Assembly: GCA_023078555.1 (NCBI GenBank)
Contig: CM041197.1
Span: 3,072,501-3,136,500, forward strand
Reading direction: 5' to 3'
Length of the DNA stretch: 64,000 bases
From: Ulva prolifera
Lineage: Eukaryota > Chlorophyta > Ulvophyceae > Ulvales > Ulvaceae
The translations under genes were made by a program, and so were the position numbers. Shown piece by piece: positions 48,766 to 62,300 of the stretch (position 1 is the first letter of the stretch; each line of letters opens with the position of its first letter). Below the pieces are notes generated by a model. That model had not been told where the DNA came from, did not search any database, and saw nothing but the letters and a program-made list of their open reading frames with translations.

Positions 48766-49789
48766 CATCATCATGGCAGCTCCTGAAAGGCACCAAGCCT
48801 GACATTAGCAATTTGCACATCTGGGGCTGCACGTGCTTCGTGCGAGTCCCATCTGAGAAGCGCAAGAAAGGTCAACTCCCAGCCAAAGCAGTCGTGGGTA
48901 AGCATCTTGGCTATGCTCAGCCAAATTTCAAAGCATTCAGAATCCTGCTTCCTGATGGCAAGGTCCAGATCTCCAGAGATGTGAGGTTTGATGAGTCGGC
49001 AGCACCAGCAAGCGATGATCGCTTCGACATGTTGTCAGATGTGATGGACGCAGCAGCGCCGCCACAAACACCACCGCAAGCGCCACCACAAGCAGCATCG
49101 CAACCGCAGCCTCAGACTCAGCAGCAATCGCAGCAGCAAATTTCTCTGCCATTGCCGCCGGCGCATGTGCAGCCACTCATGTCGACAAATCCGCTCTATG
49201 ATGAACAAGAGCAAGCGCCTGAGGATCCAGCTCCAGAAGAGGAACCTTCTGATGAGTCCGCCGTGCATCCCGTCATGCCACGGCGCAATCCTCCGCGCAA
49301 ACGGCAGCCACCTCAGGATCCTTATCGGCAATTTATGCACGGTCTCCCACGCAACGCCCATGTGAATTTTCGGCTGTAGGGCTCGCTCCTGAGCCCTTGA
49401 CCATTGAAGCAGCACTTGCTGGACCTGAAGCGCCATTTTGGCAAGTTGCAGCTGATGAGGAGTACAATTCTCTCGTATCAATGAATGCGTGGGAACTCAT
49501 GGCAGTGCCACGTGATAAAAAGGCCATTCCATCCAAATGGGTGTTCAAGAGGAAGTTGAACGCAGATGGTTCAATTGAGCGCTACAAAGCGCGCCTTGTG
49601 ATCAAAGGCTTCTTTCAAAGACCTGAAGTAGACTACAATGCAGTCTTTTCTCCAGTTGTGCGTGCAAGCACAGTCCGCCTGTTCTTCTCTATCGTGGCAA
49701 GCTTTGATCTTGAGTGCCATGCCATTGATATAAAAAATGCCTTCATCCAAGGCGATCTAGAAGAGCAGATATTCATGCAACAGCCCGCG

Positions 49790-50110
49790 TGTCATGATGA
49801 GTCATCAAGCACTCAAGTATATATATGACCAGATCCTCGAAGGAAGTAGTACACCTTCGGGTGGGCGCTTTTCCTAACATGGTATCGGTGAGAGTGGTCA
49901 TAGAGAGGATCTTAACCTCCATAGACGCAGGTTCGAATCCGGGTAGCTGCACCCGGATCCGCGTCCGCCTCCAAGTTTGTCTCCTCGGATCCTAGTCAGC
50001 GGTCCTTGAGTGAGGGGGGGTGTCATGATGAGTCATCAAGCACTCAAGTATATATATGACCAGATCCTCGAAGGAAGTAGTACACCTTCGGGTGGGCGCT
50101 TTTCCTAACA
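49790..50110 (+). mobile_element. TRIM: 321-bp terminal-repeat miniature retrotransposon with tRNA-like interior
   Basis: Two identical 90-bp LTRs (49790-49879 and 50021-50110), TG...CA, flanked by the 5-bp target duplication CCGCG (49785-49789 and 50111-50115); copy 1 provides the empty site. The interior is 141 bp and non-coding. It starts TGGTATCGGTGAG at 49880, matching the initiator-Met-tRNA primer-binding site (TGGTATC...), and ends with a polypurine tract GAGTGAGGGGGGG. In between lie an anticodon-arm-like hairpin (GAGG, ATCTTAA, CCTC at 49905-49919) and a perfect B box GGTTCGAATCC (49930-49940). It is non-autonomous; enzymes must come from another element. Confidence 0.92.
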
Positions 50111-51266
50111 CCGCGGGATATGATGACAACACAGGCCGTGCTTGTCTCTTGAACAAGAGTCTGTATGGCCTCAAGCAGGCTCCACGTGTGTGGAACAAGC
50201 TGCTCTCAGCCCACATTGTCTTCCTGGGATTTGTCCAGAACAAGAGCGATGGTGCATTGTTCATGTTGTTTCCTTGAGCAACTCGGCTTTGTCCTCCTCC
50301 TCTGTTATGTGGACGACATTCAGATTGCTGCCAAGAAATTGAGCAGCGTTCAGAAGATCAAGCAAGCAATCTTGCTCAAATTCCCTGGGAAAGATCTGGG
50401 TGAGTCAAAGTTCTTCCTGCAAATGTCAATTCAACGAAATCGCCAACAGAAGCTCGTCTACTTAAAGCAGCAACGCCACATTGAAAAGCTGATTGATGAG
50501 CACAATCTTCAAGATGCATGGCCAGTGTCAATCCCAATGATCATCAATGTATATAAAGACCCATCAGGTCAAACAATCACAGATCCAACCGCCATTTCGC
50601 AGTACAAGTCTTGTGGGAGCTCTTCTCCACATTGCCAACCACACCAGGCCAGATGTTGCGTTCGCTGTCTCCTACCTGGCCAGATTTACTGCTCAGCCAA
50701 CATGCAGCAACTTTGCTAGGCTGAAAGATGTGCTGCTATACCTGCATGGCACTGCTTCCTATAGCTTGCGACTAGGAGGCCCTGAATGTGCATTGCATGG
50801 TTTCTGTGATTCTGACTGGGCTGGTTGTGTGAATACACGGAAATCAACGACAGGATTCATTGTGAAGTGCGGCATAGGTAGCATTGTCTGGAAGTGTTCC
50901 AAGCAGGCCACCGTGAGTCGCTCATCATCAGAAGCAGAATACATAGCAGCTGGAGAGATTGCAAAAGAAGTACAGTATCTGTACGACATGGCTCCTCAAG
51001 TGGGCCTTCCTCCAGCTTGTATACCAATAGGGATTGACAACAGGGCAGCGAAGAGTTTAATTGAAGATCCACTCTCAGCTGCCCGGACTAAGCACATAGA
51101 AATTGTTTTCCATCATGTGAGAGAGAAGGTGAAGCGACAGCAGATGAGATTCATACCAGTTCCAACAGCTGACAATCCAGCTGATGTTTTAACGAAGCCA
51201 CTGTCGCAACAGATGTTTGAGAAGCATCGACAGACGCTTGGCGTTGTGCCCTAGACTATGGGGGCG

Positions 51267-51572
51267 TGTTGAGAGAAGTGTGTTTAGCCTAGTGCTGAGC
51301 GCCCGCTGAGTAGACATGCTGACTCGCGCTGACTCGCGCTGACTCGTGCTGAGTCAATGTAGCGGCTAATGCATATCATGCAGCAACAGTGTGCTAGTGG
51401 TCATGACTGTGGGATATTGATCTGCATATAGTGTAGCTGTAGTTAGTGAGCATCACAGAGTGCTTGCTAACGACCCACATGTCGTGACAGGTGTGATCAA
51501 ACTCATTGCATAAATATGTCGCCCTCTCTCATGTAATACAGAGTGCTTGCTAACGACCCACATGTCGTGACA
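51267..51572 (+). repeat. 3' LTR of copia copy 2
   Basis: 306 bp, TG...CA, preceded by the polypurine tract ATGGGGGCG. The terminal segment of about 37 bp is again present twice. Confidence 0.92.
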
Positions 51573-54174
51573 CTTGGGCGCCGCATTGTTGCGCGGGCGA
51601 GCCTTGAGCCCCGGTGCACAATGAACACTTGCATACGCGCGCGCTTCTGCCATGCTCCCTGCCTTCGCGTGTCCATGGCTGACCCCAATGCCGCTGGACC
51701 TCCATCATTGTACTCAGCTCGTGAAGTATACAAGGAATCAGCTTTCAAGCTTAGATTGGGCGCTGGATTATTGCGTGGGCGAGCCTTGAAACCCGGTGCA
51801 CGTTGAACACTTGCATACGCGCGCTTCTGCCATGCTCCCTGCCTTCGCGTGTCGATGGCTGACCCCCATGCCATTAAGTTACACTTATCTGGCCATTGTA
51901 TGGCAAAGCAAACAAACAACATCAAGCCAACCCAGCGACCGGCTGCCACACCAGCAACCACAAGAAAGCAGCACAGCAAAAAACCCCAGACAACAACCAA
52001 CCACAAATGCATCAAACGCCCATGCCGCTAGACCTCTATCATTGTACTCAGCTCGTGAAGTTTACAAAGAATCCGCTTTCAAGCTTAGCTTGGGCGCCGG
52101 ATTGTTGCGCGGGCGAGCCTTGAGCCCCGGTGCACATTGAACACTTGCATACGCGCGCTTCTGCCATGCTCCCTGCCTTCGCGTGTCCATGGCTGACCCC
52201 CATGTTGCTAGACCTCCATTTTACTCAGCTCGTAAAGTATACAAAGAATCAGCTTTCAAGCTTAGATTGGGCGCTGGATTATGGCGTGGGCGAGCCTTGA
52301 GCCCCGGTGCTAATTGAACACTTGCAAACGCACGCTTCTGCCATGCTCCCTGCCTTCGTGTGTCCATGGCTGACCCCCATACCGCTAGACCTCCATCATT
52401 TTACTCAGCTCGTAAAGAATACAAAGAATCAGCTTTAGAGCTTAGATTGGGCGCTGGATTATTGCGCGGGCGAGCCTTGAGCCCCGGTGCACGTTGAACA
52501 CTTGCATACGCACGCTTCTGCCATGCTCCCTGCCTTCGCGTGTCCATGGCTGACCCCCATACCGCTAGACCTCCATCATTTTACTCAGCTCGTAAAGTAT
52601 ACAAAGAATCAGCTTTCAAGCTTAGATTGGGCGCTGGATTATTGCGTGGGCGAGCCTTGAGCCCCGGTGCTCACTAAACACTTGCATACGCACGCTTCTG
52701 CCATGCTCCCTGCCTTCGCGTGTCCATGGCTGACCCCAATGCCGCTAGACCTCCATCATTGTACTCAGCTCGTGAAGTATACAAGGAATCAGCTTTCAAG
52801 CCTAGATTGGGCGCTTGATTATTGCGCGGGCGAGCCTTGAAACCCGGTGCACGTTGAACACTTGCATACGCGCGCTTCTGCCATGCTCCCTGCCTTCGCG
52901 TGTCCATGGCTGACCCCCATGTTGCTAGACCTCCATCATTGTACTCAGCTCGAGAAGCTTACAAAGAATCCGCTTTCAAGCTTAGCTTGGGCCCCGGATT
53001 GTTGCGCGGGCGAGCCTTGAGCCCCGGTGCACAATGAACACTTGCATACGCGCGCTTCTGCCATGCTCCCTGCCTTCGCGTGTCGATGGCTGACCCCCAT
53101 GCCATTAAGTTACACTTATCTGGCCATTGCATTGCAAAGCAAACAAACAACATCAAGCCAACCCAGCGACCGGCTGCCACACCAGCAACCACAAGAAAGC
53201 AGCACAGCAAAAAACCCCAGACAACAACCAACCACAAATGCATCAAACGCCCATGCCGCTAGACCTCCATCATTTTACTCAGCTCGTAAAGTATACAAAG
53301 AATCAGCTTTCAAGCTTAGATTGGGCGCTGGATTATTGCGTGGGCGAGCCTTGAGCCCCGGTGCTAATTGAATACTTGCATACGCACGCTTCTGCCATGC
53401 TCCCTGCCTTCGTGTGTCCATGGCTGACCCCCATACCGCTAGACCTCCATCATTTTACTCAGCTCGTAAAGAATACAAAGAATCAGCTTTAGAGCTTAGA
53501 TTGGGCGCTGGATTATTGCGCGGGCGAGCCTTGAGCCCCGGTGCACGTTGAACACTTGCATACGCACGCTTCTGCCATGCTCCCTGCCTTCGCGTGTCCA
53601 TGGCTGACCCCCATACCGCTAGACCTCCATCATTTTACTCAGCTCGTAAAGTATACAAAGAATCAGCTTTCAAGCTTAGATTGGGCGCTGGATTATTGCG
53701 TGGGCGAGCCTTGAGCCCCGGTGCTAATTGAACACTTGCATACGCACGCTTCTGCCATGCTCCCTGCCTTCGTGTGTCCATGGCTGACCCCCATACCGCT
53801 AGACCTCCATCATTTTACTCAGCTCGTAAAGAATACAAAGAATCAGCTTTAGAGCTTAGATTGGGCGCAGGATTATTGCGCGGGCGAGCCTTGAGCCCCG
53901 GTGCACGTTGAACACTTGCATACGCACGCTTCTGCCATGCTCCCTGCCTTCGCGTGTCCATGGCTGACCCCCATACCGCTAGACCTCCATCATTTTACTC
54001 AGCTCGTAAAGTATACAAAGAATCAGCTTTCAAGCTTAGATTGGGCGCTGGATTATTGCGTGGGCGAGCCTTGAGCCCCGGTGCTAATTGAACACTTGCA
54101 TACGCACGCTTCTGCCATGCTCCCTGCCTTCGTGTGTCCATGGCTGACCCCCATACCGCTAGACCTCCATCATT

Positions 54175-57100
54175 TTACTCAGCTCGTAAAGAATACAAAG
54201 AATCAGCTTTAGAGCTTAGATTGGGCGCAGGATTATTGCGCGGGCGAGCCTTGAGCCCCGGTGCACGTTGAACACTTGCATACGCGCGCTTCTGCCATGC
54301 TCCCTGCCTTCGCTTGTCCATGGCTGACCCCCATGCCGCTAGACCTCCATCATTGTACTCAGCTCGTGAAGTATACAAGGAATCAGCTTTCAAGCCTAGA
54401 TTGGGCGCTTGATTATTGCGCGGGCGAGCCTTGAGCCCCGGTGCACGTTGAACACTTGCATACGCGCGCGCTTCTGCCATGCTCCCTGCCTTCGCGTGTC
54501 CATGGCTGACCCCAATGCCGCTGGACCTCCATCATTGTACTCAGCTCGTGAAGTATACAAGGAATCAGCTTTCAAGCTTAGATTGGCCGCTGGATTATTG
54601 CGTGGGCGAGCCTTGAGCCCCGGTGCTCACTGAACACTTGCATACGCACGCTTCTGCCATGCTCCCTGCCTTCGTGTGTCCATGGCTGACCCCCATACCG
54701 CTAGACCTCTATCATTTTACTCAGCTCGTAAAGAATACAAAGAATCAGCTTTAGAGCTTAGATTGGGCGCAGGATTATTGCGCGGGCGAGCCTTGAGCCC
54801 CGGTGCACGTTGAACACTTGCATACGCACGCTTCTGCCATGCTCCCTGCCTTCGCGTGTCCATGGCTGACCCCCATGCCGCTAGACCTCCATCATTTTAC
54901 TCAGCTCGTAAAGTATACAAAGAATCAGCTTTCAAGCTTAGATTGGGCGCTGGATTATTGCGTGGGCGAGCCTTGAGCCCCGGTGCACGTTGAACACTTG
55001 CATACGCGCGCTTCTGCCATGCTCCCTGCCTTCGCTTGTCCATGGCTGACCCCCATGCCGCTAGACCTCCATCATTGTACTCAGCTCGTGAAGTATACAA
55101 GGAATCAGCTTTCAAGCCTAGATTGGGCGCTTGATTATTGCGCGGGCGAGCCTTGAGCCCCGGTGCACGTTGAACACTTGCATACGCGCGCGCTTCTGCC
55201 ATGCTCCCTGCCTTCGCGTGTCCATGGCTGACCCCAATGCCGCTGGACCTCCATCATTGTACTCAGCTCGTGAAGTATACAAGGAATCAGCTTTCAAGCT
55301 TAGATTGGCCGCTGGATTATTGCGTGGGCGAGCCTTGAGCCCCGGTGCTCACTGAACACTTGCATACGCACGCTTCTGCCATGCTCCCTGCTTTCGCGTG
55401 TCCATGGCTGACCCCCATACCGCTAGACCTCCATCATTTTACTCAGCTCGTAAAGAATACAAAGAATCAGCTTTCAAGCTTAGATTGGGCGCTGGATTAT
55501 TGCGTGGGCGAGCCTTGAGCCCCGGTGCTAATTGAACACTTGCATACGCACGCTTCTGCCATGCTCCCTGCCTTCGTGTGTCCATGGCTGACCCCCATAC
55601 CGCTAGACCTCCATCATTTTACTCAGCTCGTAAAGAATACAAAGAATCAGCTTTAGAGCTTAGATTGGGCGCAGGATTATTGCGCGGGCGAGCCTTGAGC
55701 CCCGGTGCACGTTGAACACTTGCATACGCACGCTTCTGCCATGCTCCCTGCCTTCGCGTGTCCATGGCTGACCCCCATACCGCTAGACCTCCATCATTTT
55801 ACTCAGCTCGTAAAGTATACAAAGAATCAGCTTTCAAGCTTAGATTGGGCGCTGGATTATTGCGTGGGCGAGCCTTGAGCCCCGGTGCACGTTGAACACT
55901 TGCATACGCGCGCTTCTGCCATGCTCCCTGCCTTCGCTTGTCCATGGCTGACCCCCATGCCGCTAGACCTCCATCATTGTACTCAGCTCGTGAAGTATAC
56001 AAGGAATCAGCTTTCAAGCCTAGATTGGGCGCTTGATTATTGCGCGGGCGAGCCTTGAGCCCCGGTGCACGTTGAACACTTGCATACGCGCGCGCTTCTG
56101 CCATGCTCCCTGCCTTCGCGTGTCCATGGCTGACCCCAATGCCGCTGGACCTCCATCATTGTACTCAGCTCGTGAAGTATACAAGGAATCAGCTTTCAAG
56201 CTTAGATTGGCCGCTGGATTATTGCGTGGGCGAGCCTTGAGCCCCGGTGCTCACTGAACACTTGCATACGCACGCTTCTGCCATGCTCCCTGCTTTCGCG
56301 TGTCCATGGCTGACCCTTATACCGCTAGACCTCCATCATTTTACTCAGCTCGTAAAGAATACAAAGAATCAGCTTTCAAGCTTAGATTGGGCGCTGGATT
56401 ATTGCGTGGGCGAGCCTTGAGCCCCGGTGCTAATTGAACACTTGCATACGCACGCTTCTGCCATGCTCCCTGCCTTCGTGTGTCCATGGCTGACCCCCAT
56501 ACCGCTAGACCTCCATCATTTTACTCAGCTCGTAAAGTATACAAAGAATCAGCTTTCAAGCTTAGATTGGGCGCTGGATTATTGCGTGGGCGAGCCTTGA
56601 GCCCCGGTGCACGTTGAACACTTGCATACGCGCGCTTCTGCCATGCTCCCTGCCTTCGCTTGTCCATGGCTGACCCCCATGCCGCTAGACCTCCATCATT
56701 GTACTCAGCTCGTGAAGTATACAAGGAATCAGCTTTCAAGCCTAGATTGGGCGCTTGATTATTGCGCGGGCGAGCCTTGAGCCCCGGTGCACGTTGAACA
56801 CTTGCATACGCGCGCGCTTCTGCCATGCTCCCTGCCTTCGCGTGTCCATGGCTGACCCCAATGCCGCTGGACCTCCATCATTGTACTCAGCTCGTGAAGT
56901 ATACAAGGAATCAGCTTTCAAGCTTAGATTGGCCGCTGGATTATTGCGTGGGCGAGCCTTGAGCCCCGGTGCTCACTGAACACTTGCATACGCACGCTTC
57001 TGCCATGCTCCCTGCTTTCGCGTGTCCATGGCTGACCCTTATACCGCTAGACCTCCATCATTTTACTCAGCTCGTAAAGAATACAAAGAATCAGCTTTCA

Positions 57101-57900
57101 AGCTTAGATTGGGCGCTGGATTATTGCGTGGGCGAGCCTTGAGCCCCGGTGCTAATTGAACACTTGCATACGCACGCTTCTGCCATGCTCCCTGCCTTCG
57201 CGTGTCCATGGCTGACCCCCATACCGCTAGACCTCCATCATTTTACTCAGCTCGTAAAGTATACAAAGAATCAGCTTTCAAGCTTAGATTGGGCGCTGGA
57301 TTATTGCGTGGGCGAGCCTTGAGCCCCGGTGCACGTTGAACACTTGCATACGCGCGCTTCTGCCATGCTCCCTGCCTTCGCTTGTCCATGGCTGACCCCC
57401 ATGCCGCTAGACCTCCATCATTGTACTCAGCTCGTGAAGTATACAAGGAATCAGCTTTCAAGCCTAGATTGGGCGCTTGATTATTGCGCGGGCGAGCCTT
57501 GAGCCCCGGTGCACGTTGAACACTTGCATACGCGCGCGCTTCTGCCATGCTCCCTGCCTTCGCGTGTCCATGGCTGACCCCAATGCCGCTGGACCTCCAT
57601 CATTGTACTCAGCTCGTGAAGTATACAAGGAATCAGCTTTCAAGCTTAGATTGGCCGCTGGATTATTGCGTGGGCGAGCCTTGAGCCCCGGTGCTCACTG
57701 AACACTTGCATACGCACGCTTCTGCCATGCTCCCTGCTTTCGCGTGTCCATGGCTGACCCTTATACCGCTAGACCTCCATCATTTTACTCAGCTCGTAAA
57801 GAATACAAAGAATCAGCTTTCAAGCTTAGATTGGGCGCTGGATTATTGCGTGGGCGAGCCTTGAGCCCCGGTGCTCATTGAACACTTGCATACGCACGCT
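54175..57900. repeat. 722/902-bp higher-order repeat
   Basis: Four-monomer units of 722 bp with one five-monomer (902 bp) variant. Private variants recur at each unit: CCTTCGCTTGTCCATGG, AGATTGGCCGCTGG and CATACGCGCGCGC. Three neighbouring units also share GACCCTTATACCGC. Confidence 0.85.
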
Positions 57901-59384
57901 TCTGCCATGCTCCCTGCCTTCGTGTGTCCATGGCTGACCCCCATACCGCTAGACCTCCATCATTTTACTCAGCTCGTAAAGAATACAAAGAATCAGCTTT
58001 AGAGCTTAGATTGGGCGCAGGATTATTGCGCGGGCGAGCCTTGAGCCCCGGTGCACGTTGAACACTTGCATACGCACGCTTCTGCCATGCTCCCTGCCTT
58101 CGCGTGTCCATGGCTGACCCCCATACCGCTAGACCTCCATCATTTTACTCAGCTCGTAAAGTATACAAAGAATCAGCTTTCAAGCTTAGATTGGGCGCTG
58201 GATTATTGCGTGGGCGAGCCTTGAGCCCCGGTGCTCACTGAACACTTGCATACGCACGCTTCTGCCATGCTCTCTGCCTTCGCGTGTCCATGGCTGACCC
58301 CAATGCCGCTAGACCTCTATCATTGTACTCAGCTCGTGAAGTTTACAAAGAATCAGCTTTCAAGCTTAGATTGGGCGCTGGATTATTGCGTGGGCGAGCC
58401 TTGAGCCCCGGTGCTCACTGAACACTTGCATACGCACGCTTCTGCCATGCTCCCTGCCTTCCCGTGTCCATGGCTGACCCCCATGTTGCTAGACCTCCAT
58501 TTTACTCAGCTCGTAAAGTATACAAGGAATCAGCTTTCAAGCCTAGATTGGGCGCTTGATTATTGCGCGGGCGAGCCTTGAAACCCGGTGCACGTTGAAC
58601 ACTTGCATACGCGCGCTTCTGCCATGCTCCCTGCCTTCGCGTGTCCATGGCTGACCCCCATACCGCTAGACCTCCATCATTTTACTCAGCTCGTAAAGTA
58701 TACAAAGAATCAGCTTTCAAGCTTAGATTGGGCGCTGGATTATTGCGTGGGCGAGCCTTGAGCCCCGGTGCTAATTGAACACTTGCATACGCACGCTTCT
58801 GCCATGCTCCCTGCCTTCGTGTGTCCATGGCTGACCCCCATACCGCTAGACCTCCATCATTTTACTCAGCTCGTAAAGAATACAAAGAATCAGCTTTAGA
58901 GCTTAGATTGGGCGCAGGATTATTGCGCGGGCGAGCCTTGAGCCCCGGTGCACGTTGAACACTTGCATACGCACGCTTCTGCCATGCTCCCTGCCTTCGC
59001 GTGTCCATGGCTGACCCCCATACCGCAAGACCTCCATCATTTTACTCAGCTCGTAAAGTATACAAAGAATCAGCTTTCAAGCTTAGATTGGGCGCTGGAT
59101 TATTGCGTGGGCGAGCCTTGAGCCCCGGTGCTCACTGAACACTTGCATACGCACGCTTCTGCCATGCTCCCTGCCTTCCTGTGTCCATGGCTGACCCCCA
59201 TGTTGCTAGACCTCCATTTTACTCAGCTCGTAAAGTATACAAGGAATCAGCTTTCAAGCCTAGATTGGGCGCTTGATTATTGCGCGGGCGAGCCTTGAAA
59301 CCCGGTGCACGTTGAACACTTGCATACGCGCGCTTCTGCCATGCTCCCTGCCTTCGCGTGTCCATGGCTGACCCCCATGTTGCT

Positions 59385-62300
59385 AGACCTCCATCATTGT
59401 ACTCAGCTCGAGAAGCTCACAAAGAATCCGCTTTCAAGCTTAGCTTGGGCCCCGGATTGTTGCGCGGGCGAGCCTTGAGCCCCGGTGCACAATGAACACT
59501 TGCATACGCGCGCTTCTGCCATGCTCCCTGCCTTCGCGTGTCGATGGCTGACCCCCATGCCATTAAGTTACACTTATCTGGCCATTGCATGGCAAAGCAA
59601 ACAAACAACATCAAGCCAACCCAGCGACCGGCTGCCACACCAGCAACCACAAGAAAGCAGCACAGCAAAAAACCCCAGACAACAACCAACCACAAATGCA
59701 TCAAACGCCCATGCCGCTAGACCTCTATCATTGTACTCAGCTCGTGAAGTTTACAAAGAATCCGCTTTCAAGCTTAGCTTGGGCGCCGGATTGTTGCGCG
59801 GGCGAGCCTTGAGCCCCGGTGCAAGTTGAACACTTGCATACGCGCGCTTCTGCCATGCTCCCTGCCTTCGCGTGTCCATGGCTGACCCCCATGTTGCTAG
59901 AACTCCATTTTACTCAGCTCGTAAAGTATACAAGGAATCAGCTTTCAAGCCTAGATTGGGCGCTTGATTATTGCGCGGGCGAGCCTTGAAACCCGGTGCA
60001 CGTTGAACACTTGCATACGCGCGCTTCTGCCATGCTCCCTGCCTTCGCGTGTCCATGGCTGACCCCCATACCGCTAGACCTCCATCATTTTACTCAGCTC
60101 GTAAAGTATACAAAGAATAAGCTTTTAAGCTTAGATTGGGCGCTGGATTATTGCGTGGGCGAGCCTTGAGCCCCGGTGCTAATTGAATACTTGCATACGC
60201 ACGCTTCTGCCATGCTCCCTGCCTTCGTGTGTCCATGGCTGACCCCCATACCGCTAGACCTCCATCATTTTACTCAGCTCGTAAAGAATACAAAGAATCA
60301 GCTTTAGAGCTTAGATTGGGCGCTGGATTATTGCGCGGGCGAGCCTTGAGCCCCGGTGCACGTTGAACACTTGCATACGCACGCTTCTGCCATGCTCCCT
60401 GCCTTCGCGTGTCCATGGCTGACCCCCATACCGCTAGACCTCCATCATTTTACTCAGCTCGTAAAGTATACAAAGAATCAGCTTTCAAGCTTAGATTGGG
60501 CGCTGGATTATTGCGTGGGCGAGCCTTGAGCCCCGGTGCTCACTGAACACTTGCATACGCACGCTTCTGCCATGCTCCCTGCCTTCGCGTGTCCATGGCT
60601 GACCCCAATGCCGCTAGACCTCCATCATTGTACTCAGCTCGTGAAGTATACAAGGAATCAGCTTTCAAGCCTAGATTGGGCGCTTGATTATTGCGCGGGC
60701 GAGCCTTGAAACCCGGTGCACGTTGAACACTTGCATACGCGCGCTTCTGCCATGCTCCCTGCCTTCGCGTGTCCATGGCTGACCCCCATGTTGCTAGACC
60801 TCCATCATTGTACTCAGCTCGAGAAGCTTACAAAGAATCCGCTTTCAAGCTTAGCTTGGGCCCCGGATTGTTGCGCGGGCGAGCCTTGAGCCCCGGTGCA
60901 CAATGAACACTTGCATACGCGCGCTTCTGCCATGCTCCCTGCCTTCGCGTGTCGATGGCTGACCCCCATGCCATTAAGTTACACTTATCTGGCCATTGCA
61001 TGGCAAAGCAAACAAACAACATCAAGCCAACCCAGCGACCGGCTGCCACACCAGCAACCACAAGAAAGCAGCACAGCAAAAAACCCCAGACAACAACCAA
61101 CCACAAATGCATCAAACGCCCATGCCGCTAGACCTCTATCATTGTACTCAGCTCGTGAAGTTTACAAAGAATCCGCTTTCAAGCTTAGCTTGGGCGCCGG
61201 ATTGTTGCGCGGGCGAGCCTTGAGCCCCGGTGCAAGTTGAACACTTGCATACGCGCGCTTCTGCCATGCTCCCTGCCTTCGCGTGTCCATGGCTGACCCC
61301 CATGTTGCTAGACCTCCATTTTACTCAGCTCGTAAAGTATACAAGGAATCAGCTTTCAAGCCTAGATTGGGCGCTTGATTATTGCGCGGGTGAGCCTTGA
61401 AACCCGGTGCACGTTGAACACTTGCATACGCGCGCTTCTGCCATGCTCCCTGCCTTCGCGTGTCCATGGCTGACCCCCATACCGCTAGACCTCCATCATT
61501 TTACTCAGCTCGTAAAGTATACAAAGAATCCGCTTTCAAGCTTAGCTTGGGCGCCGGATTGTTGCGCGGGCGAGCCTTGAGCCCCGGTGCACGTTGAACA
61601 CTTGCATACGCGCGCTTCTGCCATGCTCCCTGCCTTCGCGTGTCCATGGCTGACCCCCATACCGCTAGACCTCCATCATTTTACTCAGCTCGTAAAGTAT
61701 ACAAAGAATCAGCTTTCAAGCTTAGATTGGGCGCTGGATTATTGCGTGGGCGAGCCTTGAGCCCCGGTGCTCACTGAACACTTGCATACGCACGCTTCTG
61801 CCATGCTCCCTGCCTTCGCGTGTCCATGGCTGACCCCAATGCCGCTAGACCTCCATCATTGTACTCAGCTCGTGAAGTATACAAGGAATCAGCTTTCAAG
61901 CCTAGATTGGGCGCTTGATTATTGCGCGGGCGAGCCTTGAAACCCGGTGCACGTTGAACACTTGCATACGCGCGCTTCTGCCATGCTCCCTGCCTTCGCG
62001 TGTCCATGGCTGACCCCCATGTTGCTAGACCTCCATCATTGTACTCAGCTCGAGAAGCTTACAAAGAATCCGCTTTCAAGCTTAGCTTGGGCCCCGGATT
62101 GTTGCGCGGGCGAGCCTTGAGCCCCGGTGCACAATGAACACTTGCATACGCGCGCTTCTGCCATGCTCCCTGCCTTCGCGTGTCGATGGCTGACCCCCAT
62201 GCCATTAAGTTACACTTATCTGGCCATTGCATGGCAAAGCAAACAAACAACATCAAGCCAACCCAGCGACCGGCTGCCACACCAGCAACCACAAGAAAGC

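Larger units (their letters stand above)
46727..51254 (+). pseudogene. Copia copy 2 gag-pol, disrupted
   Basis: Gag through integrase reads open from ATG 46727 to the insertion at 48643. It has the same zinc knuckle (CEYCHRPGHQILQC), Arg-Gly tract, DSAATDHM protease and D-D-E integrase as copy 1. The frame resumes at about 48782 and reaches the shared TAG at 49377-49379. The RT frame then runs to the TRIM at 49790, resumes at 50116, and breaks again near 50270 (extra base before the GAGCAACTCGG segment) and near 50610 (two bases lost in the AGTACAAGTC region) before the RNase H part (GFCDSDWAGC) and the stop at 51252-51254. The C-terminal NPADVLTKPL keeps the common Asp. Confidence 0.9.
46280..51572 (+). 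mobile_element. Ty1/copia retrotransposon (copy 2), decayed and carrying nested insertions
   Basis: Same family as copy 1 but on the plus strand. The left LTR (46280-46682) is enlarged by a 90-bp solo LTR; the right LTR is 51267-51572. The LTRs differ from each other at many sites, for example TGTTAAGAG against TGTTGAGAG and a small deletion in GTGTGACCTCAAAC. Flanks do not match (ATTGAAC against CTTGGGC), so there is no target duplication. The coding region is interrupted by a 123-bp element (48643-48765) and a 321-bp TRIM (49790-50110) and has extra frameshifts near 50270 and 50610. It is non-functional as it stands. Confidence 0.92.

Noticed and set aside
49880..49955. Functional tRNA-Lys gene in the TRIM interior
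   Set aside because: The anticodon-like loop and B box are present, but the acceptor stem does not pair and the T stem has mismatches, so it is at most tRNA-derived.
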